Origin: Pseudomonas viridiflava
GTDB taxonomy: Bacteria; Pseudomonadota; Gammaproteobacteria; Pseudomonadales; Pseudomonadaceae
Direction of reading: 5' to 3'
DNA length: 64,000 bases
Assembly: GCF_900580675.1 (NCBI RefSeq)
Contig: NZ_UTBG01000154.1
Coordinates: forward strand, 1 to 64,000
Shown: positions 52,257-60,908 of the stretch, piece by piece
How the letters are laid out: each line of letters opens with the position of its first letter
Position numbering within the stretch: position 1 is the first letter of the stretch
Position numbers and translations under genes: made by a program
Notes under the pieces: generated by a model
The model's database searches: none
What the model was told of the DNA's origin: nothing
Seen by the model: the letters and a program-made list of their open reading frames with translations, nothing else

Positions 52257-53825
52257 TCAGTCTTCGAAGTGGATGGGGCAGTTGTCGGGCCCTTCCAGCT
52301 TCTTCAATTCTTCAACGACTTGTGGTCGCGCCCGGCGCAAGGTCAGGCTACGCCCTAACCCCCGCAACCGCCGCGCCTCCTGGTGCAGCATCTCCACACC
52401 CGAATAGTCGATAAAATTGATCTGCTGCGCTTCGATCACCACCCGCTCGCCCGCGAGGCTTTGCAGGCGCACTTGCAGGTAATGGCTGGCGCCGAAAAAG
52501 ATCGACCCGCCTACTCGCAACACATCTTCATCGCCGTCGCGCCATTGCTGCACCCGTGGCTGCGAGGTGCGCTTGAGGTAGAAAAACAGCGACGCCAGTA
52601 CACCCGCATAAATCGCCGTTTGCAGTTCCAGCAGCAAGGTGGCGATGCAGGTCAGGCTCATCACCACAAACTCGGCGCGGCTGACGCGGAACAACGCGCG
52701 AATACCGCGATGGTCGACCAGGCCCCAGCAGATCAGCAGGATGCTGGCGGCCATGCTCGGGATCGGAATGTGCGCGATCAACGCCGCGCCAAACAGTGCG
52801 AACAGTGCCACCCAGAGTGCGGAAAATACCCCCGCCAAGGGTGAACGGGCGCCCGCTTCATAGCTCAGACCGGAGCGGGTGAAGGAACCGGCTGACAAGT
52901 AGCCGGAAAAGAATCCGCCGACAATATTGGATAAACCCTGCGCGCGAACTTCCTGGTTCGCATCGAGCAACTGTTGCGAACGCGCCGACAGCGAGCGGGC
53001 AATCGACAGGCTAGTCACCAGCCCGAGCATGCCCACCGCCACGGCGCTGGGCAGCAGGCGCAGCACCGTATCCAAGTCCATCGGCAACGGGCTGAACGGC
53101 GGCAATTTACCAATGAATGAACTGACCAGCGCCACATGCCCGAACATGGCTGGCCACAGCCACGCGGCCAGGCTGCCCAGGACCAGGGCGATCAGCAACG
53201 TCGGCCAGCGCGGCACCAGGTACTTGAGCACGGCACCCACCAGCAAAGTACCCAAGCCCAGGGCGAGCGAGGCATGGTCCCACTCGCCGCCATGATGGAT
53301 CAGCGCCAGCAGGCTATTGATCGCCGTGGCTTGGCTTGGCAACTCCAGCCCCAGCAGGTTGGGCAACTGGCCCAGGGCAATCACCACGGCAGCGCCGAGG
53401 GTGAAACCCAGCACCACCGAATGCGACACGAAATTCACCAGCGCGCCAAAGCGCAGCATGCCGAGCAACCACTGGAAAACGCCCGCGAGGAATGTCAGCA
53501 GCAGGATCAGCGTGATGTAGTCCTGTGACCCCGGCACCGCCAGCGGGCTGACGCTGGCATAGAGCACGATGGAGATCGCCGCCGTGGGGCCGCAGATCAG
53601 GTGCCAGGACGAGCCCCAGAGGCAGGCGATCAGCACCGGGATAATCGCGGCGTACAAGCCATATTCGGGCGGGAGACCGGCGATCAGCGCGTAGGCAATC
53701 GACTGCGGCAGGGCGAGCACCGCGCCACTGAGGCCGACCATCGCATCCCGCCCGACGCTGGCGCGGGTTTGGCGCGGGAGCCAGGCGAGGAAGGGGAAGA
53801 GTGTGTGGCGGTTGGGCCGGGGCAT
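52257..53825 (-). CDS. SulP-family anion (sulfate) transporter with STAS domain
   Basis: Inner-membrane transporter of the SLC26/SulP family, probably for sulfate. The ATG at 53825 gives 522 residues; the longer in-frame N-terminus is unsupported. The membrane domain (about 25-400) has the family signature LPQSIAYALIAGLPPEYGLYA and about 12 to 14 helices. The C-terminal STAS domain (about 425-520) contains the IDYSGVEMLHQEARRL segment. The substrate is not certain. Proximity to choline-sulfatase genes suggests handling of sulfate, but it may be a plain neighbour. Confidence 0.88.
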   Translation of the reverse strand: MPRPNRHTLFPFLAWLPRQTRASVGRDAMVGLSGAVLALPQSIAYALIAGLPPEYGLYAAIIPVLIACLWGSSWHLICGPTAAISIVLYASVSPLAVPGSQDYITLILLLTFLAGVFQWLLGMLRFGALVNFVSHSVVLGFTLGAAVVIALGQLPNLLGLELPSQATAINSLLALIHHGGEWDHASLALGLGTLLVGAVLKYLVPRWPTLLIALVLGSLAAWLWPAMFGHVALVSSFIGKLPPFSPLPMDLDTVLRLLPSAVAVGMLGLVTSLSIARSLSARSQQLLDANQEVRAQGLSNIVGGFFSGYLSAGSFTRSGLSYEAGARSPLAGVFSALWVALFALFGAALIAHIPIPSMAASILLICWGLVDHRGIRALFRVSRAEFVVMSLTCIATLLLELQTAIYAGVLASLFFYLKRTSQPRVQQWRDGDEDVLRVGGSIFFGASHYLQVRLQSLAGERVVIEAQQINFIDYSGVEMLHQEARRLRGLGRSLTLRRARPQVVEELKKLEGPDNCPIHFED

Positions 53826-53875
53826 CGAAAACTCGGGTTGAAAGGTTTGGCTCAGAGTATCAGTACACACCGGCA

Positions 53876-53899
53876 CCTGTGGGAGCTGGCTCCCACAGG
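53876..53899. repeat. Minimal REP palindrome between choX-like gene and sulP
   Basis: CCTGTGGGAGC, two bases, then GCTCCCACAGG: an 11-bp perfect stem made of the outer ends of the REP sequence with the middle missing. It probably descends from a REPIN by internal deletion. It lies in the 89-base gap between two minus-strand genes and may act as a transcript end. Confidence 0.75.
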
Positions 53900-53914
53900 G
53901 ATAAGCGGCGGGCT

Positions 53915-54829
53915 TTAGAGTTTGGCTTTCACAGCCGCCAACGCATCCTGCCCATCCAGGGTTTTTACCCCCTCCAGCCACTTATCCAGCACCGCCGGGT
54001 TGGCCTTGATCCACGCCTTCGCCGCATCGGCATTGCTGACCTTGTTGTTGGCCACCTCGGCCATGATGCTGTTCTCCATCTCCTGGGTAAAACTCAGGTT
54101 GGTCAGCAGCTTCCCGACGTTCGGGCAGGCCTGGGCATAGCCCTTGCGGGTCAAGGTGTAGACGCTGCCGGTGTCACCAAAGTACTTCTCGCCGCCCTTG
54201 AGGTAGTGCATTTTCAGCTGCACGTTCATCGGGTGCGGGGTCCAGCCGAGGAAGGTCACGAATTTCTGCTTCTTAACCGCCCGCGACACTTCGGCGAGCA
54301 TCGCCTGCTCGCTGGACTCGATCAGCTTCCACTTGCCGAGCTCGAAGTCATTTTTCTTGATGATGTCCTGCAACGAGATATTCGCCGGCGCGCCGGAGCC
54401 GATGCCGTAGATCTTCTTGTCGAATTTGTCGGCAAACTTGTTCAAGTCGGCAAAGTCATGCACCCCGGCTTCCCACACGTAATCCGGTACGGCGAGGGTG
54501 AACTCGGTGCCGTCGAGGTTTTTCGCCAGTTGCACCACATCGCCATTGGCCACGAACTTGTCGTAGAAGCCCTGCTGCGCCGGCATCCAGTTGCCCAGGA
54601 ACACATCCACCTGGCCGTCCTTGAGCCCGCCAAAGGTGATCGGCACCGCCAGCGTGTCGACCTTGGCCTTGTAGCCCATGCCGTTCAGCAGAAAACCGGT
54701 GATGGCATTGGTGGCGGCAATGTCGCTCCAGCCTGGATCGGCCATCTTCACCGTGTCACAACTGGCGTCCGCGTATACGTTGGCACTGCTGAGCGCCAAC
54801 ATCCCCAGCATCACAGTTAACTTTTGCAT
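53915..54829 (-). CDS. choX: Choline/betaine-type ABC transporter substrate-binding protein (ChoX-like)
   Basis: Periplasmic binding protein of the OpuAC/ProX-like class. The 304 residues have a signal peptide (about 1-21, MQKLTVMLGMLALSSANVYA). Typical aromatic-cage segments include MADPGWSDIAATNAITGFLL, DVFLGNWMPAQQGFYDKF and FLGWTPHPMNVQLKMHYLKG. A GAGGGAAGG ribosome-binding site precedes the ATG. It lies 15 bases after betC, so it probably binds choline or choline sulfate. No ABC permease or ATPase is encoded in the window, so it would have to use components from elsewhere. Confidence 0.85.
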   Translation of the reverse strand: MQKLTVMLGMLALSSANVYADASCDTVKMADPGWSDIAATNAITGFLLNGMGYKAKVDTLAVPITFGGLKDGQVDVFLGNWMPAQQGFYDKFVANGDVVQLAKNLDGTEFTLAVPDYVWEAGVHDFADLNKFADKFDKKIYGIGSGAPANISLQDIIKKNDFELGKWKLIESSEQAMLAEVSRAVKKQKFVTFLGWTPHPMNVQLKMHYLKGGEKYFGDTGSVYTLTRKGYAQACPNVGKLLTNLSFTQEMENSIMAEVANNKVSNADAAKAWIKANPAVLDKWLEGVKTLDGQDALAAVKAKL

Positions 54830-54844
54830 GGCCTTCCCTCAGTG

Positions 54845-56359
54845 TTATTGGTTTTGGCAGGGTTGTGGATAACGTGCCTTGCGCTCCAGGTCGTCGAGGT
54901 CGATATGGTTGCGCATGTATTGCTGACTGGCGTCCACCAGTGGCTGGTGATCCCAGCTCTTCAGCTTGCCTTGGGTCAGCGCCTCAAACACCAGGCGACG
55001 ACGGCGTTGGCTGGCGAGCACCTGCTGGTGGATCGCCGGGATGTCCCATTTGGCCCGCGCTTCATTCAAAAACGCCTCGAACAGTGCTCGGTGTTCCGCT
55101 GACTGGCTGAGGTTCTCCCGCTCGTGCGGGTCGTTGTGTACATCGAACAGTAGACAAGGGTCGTCTTCGCTGTAGATAAATTTGTACGCGCCGCGGCGAA
55201 TCATCATCAGGGGGCTGATGGTGCCTTCGGCCATGTACTCGCCAAACACTTCGTCGTGCCCGCCCTGCCCCTGCAAGTGCGGGACCAGTGAACGACCGTC
55301 CAGCGGCAGCAGCGGGTCCAGCTCGCCACCGGCCAATTGCACCAGGGTGGGCAGCAGGTCAGCGGTGGACACGGCTTGGCTCACGCGGCCCGCCGCGAAC
55401 TGCCCCGGCGCACTGACCAGCAGCGGCACGCGGGCGGCCATTTCAAACCAGTGCATTTTGTACCAGAGGCCGCGCTCGCCGAGCATGTCGCCGTGGTCGC
55501 CGGAGAAAATAATGATGGTGTCGTCGGCCAAACCTGTGTCTTCGAGGGTTTGCAGGAGTTTGCCGACATTGCTGTCGATGTAGCTGCACGCGCCGAAATA
55601 GGCACGCCGCGCATCGCGGATCTTATCCACAGGCAGCGGTTTGTCCCACAGGTCGTAGACCTTGAGCAGGCGCTGGGAATGTGGGTCGAGCTCTGCCTGG
55701 GGCGGCGTTGCAGGCAATGGGATGTCGCTGTCGTCGTACAGGTCCCAGAACGGCTTGGGAATGGTGTACGGGTCGTGTGGGTGAGTCATCGACACGGTGA
55801 GGCAGAACGGCTGGTCGCCGTCTTCGCGGATATGGTCGAACAGGTATTGCTGGGCCTTGAACACCACCTCTTCGTCGAAATCCAGCTGATTGGTGCGCAC
55901 GCACGGGCCGGCTTGCAGTACCGAGGACATGTTGTGGAACCAGGTGGGGCGTACGTCCGGCTCATCCCAGTTCACCGCCCAGCCATAGTCGGCGGGGTAG
56001 ATGTCGCTGGTCAGGCGTTCCTCGAAGCCGTGCAGCTGGTCTGGGCCGCAGAAATGCATCTTGCCCGACAGCGCGGTGCGGTAGCCGAGGCGGCGCAGGT
56101 AGTGGGCATAGGTCGGTACATCGGCGGGGAAATCCGCCGCGTTGTCGTAGGCGCCGATCTTGCTCGGCAGCTGGCCGCTGACCAGGGTGAAACGCGACGG
56201 GGCGCACAGCGGGCTGTTGCAGTACGCGGCGTCGAACACTACGCCCTGTGCGGCGAGGCGGCTCAGGTTGGGCAGCTTGATCGGGGAAGGTCCGTAGAAC
56301 GGAAGCATCGGCGCGGCCATTTGATCGGCCATGATAAAAAGAATGTTCTTGCGCTTCAT
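54845..56359 (-). CDS. betC: Choline-sulfatase
   Basis: Hydrolyses choline-O-sulfate to choline and sulfate, feeding betaine synthesis and sulfur supply. The ATG at 56359 gives 504 residues starting MKRKNILFIMADQMAAPMLP. The type-I sulfatase signature CAPSR carries Cys52, which is converted to formylglycine. Metal ligands are suggested by ADQM and SGDHGDMLGE. The C-terminal choline-sulfatase region is about 430-504. It is divergent from the LysR gene and upstream of choX. No formylglycine-generating enzyme gene is in the window. Exact DnaA boxes lie at 54864 and 55623. Confidence 0.94.
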   Translation of the reverse strand: MKRKNILFIMADQMAAPMLPFYGPSPIKLPNLSRLAAQGVVFDAAYCNSPLCAPSRFTLVSGQLPSKIGAYDNAADFPADVPTYAHYLRRLGYRTALSGKMHFCGPDQLHGFEERLTSDIYPADYGWAVNWDEPDVRPTWFHNMSSVLQAGPCVRTNQLDFDEEVVFKAQQYLFDHIREDGDQPFCLTVSMTHPHDPYTIPKPFWDLYDDSDIPLPATPPQAELDPHSQRLLKVYDLWDKPLPVDKIRDARRAYFGACSYIDSNVGKLLQTLEDTGLADDTIIIFSGDHGDMLGERGLWYKMHWFEMAARVPLLVSAPGQFAAGRVSQAVSTADLLPTLVQLAGGELDPLLPLDGRSLVPHLQGQGGHDEVFGEYMAEGTISPLMMIRRGAYKFIYSEDDPCLLFDVHNDPHERENLSQSAEHRALFEAFLNEARAKWDIPAIHQQVLASQRRRRLVFEALTQGKLKSWDHQPLVDASQQYMRNHIDLDDLERKARYPQPCQNQ

Positions 56360-56405
56360 GAGTCTTCGGCATTCCATAGGCGGTGTTTATGCGAATGAGC
56401 ATGCG

Positions 56406-56438
56406 GCCCATGGAAAATGGGGTAAAGCCCATGAAAAG
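56406..56438. promoter_or_regulatory. Direct repeats in the betC-lysR divergent promoter
   Basis: GCCCATGGAAAA (56406-56417) and GCCCATGAAAAG (56427-56438) are near-identical direct repeats 21 bases apart, two helical turns. Such repeats in a divergent LysR promoter are typical regulator-binding candidates. Confidence 0.5.
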
Positions 56439-56462
56439 CAATGTCTAGGATAAGCACAGCTT

Positions 56463-57413
56463 ATGTATGAAGCCCTTGGTGACCTGTCCCTCGACCTGCT
56501 GCGCGCGTTCGAAGCCGCAGCGCGCCACCGCAGCTTTACCGCCGCCGCAATGGAGCTGGGCACCACCCAGCCGGCCATCAGCCAACAGATCAAGCGCCTC
56601 GAAGAACGGCTGGCGATCCGCCTGTTTGATCGCATCTACCGTGGCATCGAGCTGACCGACGCAGGCGCCCTGCTGTTCGAACACGTGCAAGGCGGCCTGC
56701 AGACCATCAACCAGGGCCTGAGCGAAATCACCCAGCAGGACCAGCACGAAGTGCTGCAAGTGGCCACTGACTTCGCCTTCGCCGCCTACTGGCTGATGCC
56801 GCGTTTGCACCGCTTCCACGCCGCCAACCCCCAAGTGGATGTGAGCCTGGTGACCAGCGAGCGCAACCACGCCACGTTGCGCAGCGATATCGACGTGGCG
56901 GTGTTGTTCGGCGATGGCCGCTTCAAACAGGGCGACAGCCTGTGGCTGTTCAACGAGGAGGTGTTCCCGGTGTGCAGCCCGCAATGGCTCAAGGGCCAGG
57001 CCACACCGCTGAGCCTGCAGAACTTGCAGGATGTGCCGCTGCTGCACCTGCGCCAGGAAAACAACAGCCAATGGTTCGACTGGAGTGGCGTGTTTCGCGA
57101 ACTCGGTATCAGCGCCACGCCCACGCCCGGCCAACTGCGTTTCGACAACTACACCCTGCTGATCCAGGCCGCGATTGCCGGCCAGGGCGTGGCCATCGGC
57201 TGGCGCCATCTGGTGGATAACCTGCTGGAACAGAACTGGCTGTGCCGGCCAATTAACCACACGGTGGTCTCGCGTTTCGGCTATTACGTGGTGCAGCCGC
57301 AGCGCAAGCGCCGGGGGCAGTTGGTCGAGCGCTTTGTTGATTGGCTGCTGGCCGAACAGGCGAGCAGCGCGCAGTCATTGACCGGGCTGGCCCTGCCGTC
57401 GATTGCGGTCTAG
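56463..57413 (+). CDS. LysR-family regulator of choline-sulfate utilisation
   Basis: A 316-residue LysR activator. The N-terminal helix-turn-helix (about 10-70) contains FEAAARHRSFTAAAMELGTT and QPAISQQIKRLEERL. The C-terminal periplasmic-binding-like ligand domain (about 95-300) includes DIDVAVLFGDGRFKQGD. It is divergent from betC across 103 bases that hold two direct repeats. By context it controls betC-choX, with choline or choline sulfate as the probable inducer. Confidence 0.88.
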   Translation: MYEALGDLSLDLLRAFEAAARHRSFTAAAMELGTTQPAISQQIKRLEERLAIRLFDRIYRGIELTDAGALLFEHVQGGLQTINQGLSEITQQDQHEVLQVATDFAFAAYWLMPRLHRFHAANPQVDVSLVTSERNHATLRSDIDVAVLFGDGRFKQGDSLWLFNEEVFPVCSPQWLKGQATPLSLQNLQDVPLLHLRQENNSQWFDWSGVFRELGISATPTPGQLRFDNYTLLIQAAIAGQGVAIGWRHLVDNLLEQNWLCRPINHTVVSRFGYYVVQPQRKRRGQLVERFVDWLLAEQASSAQSLTGLALPSIAV

Positions 57414-57444
57414 GATTTGGCGCACAGTGGAACCGGAGTCCGTC

Positions 57445-57771
57445 ATGCAACGTATCAAGGGCTACCACGCCCACATCTACTTCGACGCCAGTACCCTCGA
57501 CCAGGCGCGCGCCTTGTGCGAGGACGGCGCAAAACTCTTCCCGCTGCGCATGGGCCGTGTGCATGAACGGCCCGTGGGCCCGCACCCCGACTGGAGCTGC
57601 CAGCTGGCGTTCGACGCCGAGTACATCGGCGTGGTGCTGCCGTGGCTGGCGCTCAATCGCAATGGTTTGGTGGTGTTCCTGCACCCCGACACCGGCGATG
57701 ACCTGAAGGATCACACCGACTACGCAATCTGGATGGGCGCGATGCGCGAGCTGGATTTATCTATTTTTTAA
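57445..57771 (+). CDS. DOPA 4,5-dioxygenase-family protein
   Basis: A 108-residue single-domain protein from the ATG at 57445 (MQRIKGYHAHIYFDASTLDQ). The HAHIYF motif and later His residues in VGPHPDWSC and FLHPDTGDDLKDH match the small extradiol DOPA 4,5-dioxygenase family. In that family the plant and fungal members open the ring of L-DOPA, while the bacterial role is largely unclear. It is 31 bases downstream of the LysR gene, so it may be co-transcribed, and a terminator follows. Confidence 0.82.
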   Translation: MQRIKGYHAHIYFDASTLDQARALCEDGAKLFPLRMGRVHERPVGPHPDWSCQLAFDAEYIGVVLPWLALNRNGLVVFLHPDTGDDLKDHTDYAIWMGAMRELDLSIF

Positions 57772-57786
57772 CCAATATTTGAAGCG

Positions 57787-57823
57787 AAAGCCCACCCCCT
57801 TGACAGGGTGGTGGGCTTTTTAT
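57787..57823 (+). terminator. Terminator after the DOPA-dioxygenase-like gene
   Basis: A 10-bp outer stem AAAGCCCACC / GGTGGGCTTT (57787-57796 with 57810-57819), an additional CCC/GGG inner pairing and a T-run. It separates this gene from the dgo operon. Confidence 0.85.
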
Positions 57824-57933
57824 TGATTGCTCCCACTATATGGGACTGTTATTTATATATTGAGATATATTCCCTCATGGGTTTATATTCGCCCATCTGC
57901 TTTTTTCAGCACCCACTCATTTCAGGTGAAGCG
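57824..57933 (+). promoter_or_regulatory. AT-rich promoter region of the dgo operon
   Basis: This 110-base segment is much richer in A and T than its surroundings (for example TTATTTATATATTGAGATAT at 57849-57868). It contains facing ATGGGA and TCCCTCAT words (about 57839 and 57869-57877). It must hold the dgoK promoter and any operator. No exact promoter boxes are assigned. Confidence 0.5.
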
Positions 57934-58896
57934 ATGCAGGCGCAATTGATCGCGCTCGATTGGGGGACCAGCTCCCTTCGTGCTTACAAACTCGGCCCGG
58001 CCGGCGTGGTGCTGGAACAGCGCACGCTGGCGTCGGGCATCATGCACCTGCCCAGCGAGCCGCGGGAAATCGCCGGCGTTCTCTGCAGCGATGGCTTCGA
58101 GTTGGCGTTCGATGCGGCATGCGGCGATTGGCTCGACGCCGCGCCGAACCTGCCGGTGATCGCCTGCGGCATGGTCGGCAGCGCCCAGGGCTGGAGCGAA
58201 GCGGCGTATCGCAACACCCCGGTCGACGTCGCCAGCCTGGGCAAGGCGCTGCACGCCGTGCGCAGCCTGCGTGGGGTGGACGTGCACATCGTGCCCGGCG
58301 TGATCGAACAGGTCGGCTTGCCCAATGTGATGCGTGGCGAAGAAACCCAGGTGCTGGGCGTGCTGCAAAGCCTGCCCGCCAGCGCTGACGTGTTGATCGG
58401 CCTGCCGGGCAGCCATTCCAAATGGGTCGAAGTGGCTGAAGGCCGCATCACCCATTTCGATACGTTCATGACAGGTGAAGTGTTCGCGGTGTTGAGCAAG
58501 CACAGCATCCTCGGGCGTACTCAAAAGACTACTGAGCAGTTCCAGGCCGAGGCCTTTGATCGCGGCGTGCAGGTGGCCCTGTCAAACGACGGCCGGCGCG
58601 GCGTGCTGTCGACACTGTTCAGCGCGCGCACCCTGGGGCTCACCGCCGAACTGGCGCCCGAGCAACAGCCCGACTACCTGTCCGGCCTGCTGATTGGCCA
58701 TGAACTCGCCGGCCTGGACCACGCAAAACACCAGCCGATCATCCTGGTCGGCGCCGCCGCCCTCTGCGCCCGCTATCAACGCGCCCTCGCCCTGTGCGGT
58801 TTTGCCCAGGTCAGCCTGGCGCAGGAAGCCACCGAGCGCGGCCTGTGGCAATTGGCGCTGGCGGCTGGGCTCACTCAACGTGCAACGGAGGCCTGA
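57934..58896 (+). CDS. dgoK: 2-dehydro-3-deoxygalactonokinase
   Basis: Phosphorylates 2-keto-3-deoxygalactonate with ATP, step two of D-galactonate breakdown. From the ATG at 57934, preceded by TTCAGGTGAAGC, the protein has 320 residues. The DgoK N-terminus LIALDWGTSSLRAYKL (about 5-20) holds the phosphate-binding loop. Further motifs are VIACGMVGSAQGWSEA and LIGLPGSHSKWV. The C-terminal glycine-rich IILVGAAALCARYQRAL completes the kinase fold. It is followed by dgoA with a 1-base gap. Confidence 0.94.
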   Translation: MQAQLIALDWGTSSLRAYKLGPAGVVLEQRTLASGIMHLPSEPREIAGVLCSDGFELAFDAACGDWLDAAPNLPVIACGMVGSAQGWSEAAYRNTPVDVASLGKALHAVRSLRGVDVHIVPGVIEQVGLPNVMRGEETQVLGVLQSLPASADVLIGLPGSHSKWVEVAEGRITHFDTFMTGEVFAVLSKHSILGRTQKTTEQFQAEAFDRGVQVALSNDGRRGVLSTLFSARTLGLTAELAPEQQPDYLSGLLIGHELAGLDHAKHQPIILVGAAALCARYQRALALCGFAQVSLAQEATERGLWQLALAAGLTQRATEA

Positions 58897-58897
58897 C

Positions 58898-59518
58898 ATG
58901 CTCAAGCAAGCACTCGCACAAAACGGTTTGATCGCGATCCTGCGTGGCGTAACGCCAGATGAAGCCAAGGCGGTCGGCCAGGTGCTGTATCAGGCCGGCT
59001 TTCGCGTGATCGAAGTCCCGCTGAACTCACCCGACCCCTACACCAGCATCCGCACCCTGCGCGATACCTTGCCCGCCGATTGCCTGATCGGTGCCGGTAC
59101 GGTGTTGACGCCGGAGCAGGTCGAGCAGGTGAAGGCGGCCGGTGGCCAAGTGATCGTCATGCCGCACAGCGATGCCAAGGTTCTGCGCGCCGCGAAAGCG
59201 GCGGGTTTGTACCTGTCGCCGGGTGTGGCCACACCTACTGAAGCCTTCGCAGCATTGGCCGAAGGCGCCGACGTGTTGAAGCTGTTCCCGGCCGAGCAAA
59301 TGGGCCCGGCGGTGATCAAGGCGTGGCTCGCCGTGTTGCCGGCTGGCACGCTGCTGCTGCCGGTGGGCGGCGTGACGCCCACCAACATGCAAATGTATTT
59401 CGACGCGGGCGCCAAGGGTTTCGGCCTGGGTTCCGGGTTGTTCAAACCGGGCATGTCTGTGGACCAGGTGGCGAACAGTGCCCAGGCCTACGTCGCGGCC
59501 TGGAACGCGCTGAACTGA
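58898..59518 (+). CDS. dgoA: 2-dehydro-3-deoxy-6-phosphogalactonate aldolase
   Basis: Class-I aldolase that splits KDPGal into pyruvate and glyceraldehyde-3-phosphate. From the ATG at 58898 there are 206 residues with the KDPG/KDPGal motifs: [33 protein letters not shown], and the Schiff-base lysine in [14 protein letters not shown] (about 125-138). The phosphate-binding [20 protein letters not shown] follows. The RGV and FPAEQ sequences favour DgoA over Eda. Confidence 0.94.
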   Translation: MLKQALAQNGLIAILRGVTPDEAKAVGQVLYQAGFRVIEVPLNSPDPYTSIRTLRDTLPADCLIGAGTVLTPEQVEQVKAAGGQVIVMPHSDAKVLRAAKAAGLYLSPGVATPTEAFAALAEGADVLKLFPAEQMGPAVIKAWLAVLPAGTLLLPVGGVTPTNMQMYFDAGAKGFGLGSGLFKPGMSVDQVANSAQAYVAAWNALN

Positions 59519-59579
59519 TGCGCTGAAAAGAACGCAAGCTGTGCGCCCTGGGCGCTGCATCGATAAGAGAGATAAGAAG

Positions 59580-60728
59580 ATGAAAATCACCAAACTGACG
59601 ACCTTCATCGTTCCGCCGCGCTGGTGCTTCCTCAAGGTCGAGACCGACCAGGGCGTGACCGGCTGGGGCGAGCCCGTGGTCGAGGGCCGCGCCCACACCG
59701 TGGCGGCTGCCGTCGAGGAACTGTCCGACTACCTGATCGGCAAAGACCCACGCAACATCGAAGACATCTGGACCGTGCTCTATCGCGGCGGCTTCTACCG
59801 TGGCGGCGCCGTGCACATGAGCGCCCTCGCCGGCATCGACCAGGCGCTGTGGGACATCAAGGGCAAGGCCCTCGGTGTGTCGGTCAGCGACCTGCTGGGT
59901 GGCCAGGTGCGTGACAAGATCCGCGTGTATTCGTGGATCGGCGGCGACCGCCCTGCCGACACTGCCCGTGCCGCCAAAGAGGCCGTGGCCCGTGGCTTTA
60001 CTGCGGTGAAAATGAACGGCACCGAAGAACTGCAATTCGTCGACAGCTTCGAAAAAGTCGACCTGGCCCTGGCCAATGTCGCGGCCGTGCGCGATGCGGT
60101 CGGCCCGAACGTCGGCATCGGCGTCGATTTCCATGGCCGGGTGCACAAGCCCATGGCCAAGGTGCTGATGAAAGAGCTGGACCCTTACAAACTGATGTTT
60201 ATCGAAGAGCCGGTGCTCAGCGAGAACTACGAAGCGCTGAAAGAGCTGGCGCCGCTGACCAGCACCCCGATTGCGTTGGGCGAGCGCCTGTTCTCGCGCT
60301 GGGACTTCAAGCGCGTGCTCAGCGAAGGCTACGTCGACATCATCCAGCCGGACGCCTCCCATGCCGGCGGCATCACCGAAACCCGCAAAATCGCGAACAT
60401 GGCCGAAGCCTACGACGTGGCCCTGGCCCTGCACTGCCCGCTGGGCCCGATTGCCTTGGCGGCCTGCCTGCAATTGGACGCGGTTTGCTACAACGCGTTT
60501 ATCCAGGAGCAAAGCCTGGGCATTCACTACAACGAGAGCAACGACCTGCTCGACTACGTGCGTGACCCGGGCGTGTTCGACTATGACCAGGGCTTTGTGA
60601 AGATCCCCAACGGGCCGGGCCTGGGCATCGAGATCAACGAGGAATACGTGATCGAGCGCGCGGCCATCGGCCACCGCTGGCGCAACCCGATCTGGCGGCA
60701 TGCCGACGGCAGCTTTGCCGAGTGGTGA
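59580..60728 (+). CDS. dgoD: D-galactonate dehydratase
   Basis: Converts D-galactonate to 2-keto-3-deoxygalactonate, the first step of the pathway. The ATG at 59580 follows GATAAGAGAGATAAGAAG. The 382 residues equal the E. coli enzyme length as I recall it. This mandelate-racemase/enolase-superfamily protein has [20 protein letters not shown] in the capping domain. The barrel carries metal and base residues in [33 protein letters not shown], and [18 protein letters not shown]. The gene order is kinase, aldolase, dehydratase, then transporter. Confidence 0.94.
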   Translation: MKITKLTTFIVPPRWCFLKVETDQGVTGWGEPVVEGRAHTVAAAVEELSDYLIGKDPRNIEDIWTVLYRGGFYRGGAVHMSALAGIDQALWDIKGKALGVSVSDLLGGQVRDKIRVYSWIGGDRPADTARAAKEAVARGFTAVKMNGTEELQFVDSFEKVDLALANVAAVRDAVGPNVGIGVDFHGRVHKPMAKVLMKELDPYKLMFIEEPVLSENYEALKELAPLTSTPIALGERLFSRWDFKRVLSEGYVDIIQPDASHAGGITETRKIANMAEAYDVALALHCPLGPIALAACLQLDAVCYNAFIQEQSLGIHYNESNDLLDYVRDPGVFDYDQGFVKIPNGPGLGIEINEEYVIERAAIGHRWRNPIWRHADGSFAEW

Positions 60729-60760
60729 TCACCGCGAACCCAAGGTGAAAACCCTATCAA

Positions 60761-60849
60761 TGTGGGAGCGGGCTTGCTCGCGAAAGCGGTCTAACAGCCG
60801 CAGATGTGTCGACTGACACTCCGCCTTCGCGAGCAAGCCCGCTCCCACA
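60761..60849. repeat. REPIN, type GAGCGGGCTTGCTCGCGA, between dgoD and dgoT
   Basis: 29-base arms 60761-60789 and 60821-60849 are near-perfect reverse complements, with one mismatch in GAAAGCGG versus GAAGGCGG. It lies in the 180-base gap between dgoD and dgoT, inside an operon that should be transcribed together, and may lower expression of dgoT. Confidence 0.93.
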
Positions 60850-60908
60850 GTTTGATTCGGTTTCGTCAGTAAAACCTGTCCTCAATAAACATAACAAGAG
60901 GCTCCGCC

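Noticed and set aside
53826..53981. 52-residue N-terminal extension of the SulP protein
   Set aside because: It translates the intergenic REP palindrome and part of choX in another strand sense, and lacks family similarity.
57808..57933. 42-codon N-terminal extension of dgoK
   Set aside because: It begins inside the preceding terminator hairpin. The ATG at 57934 has a proper ribosome-binding site and the DgoK N-terminal motif.
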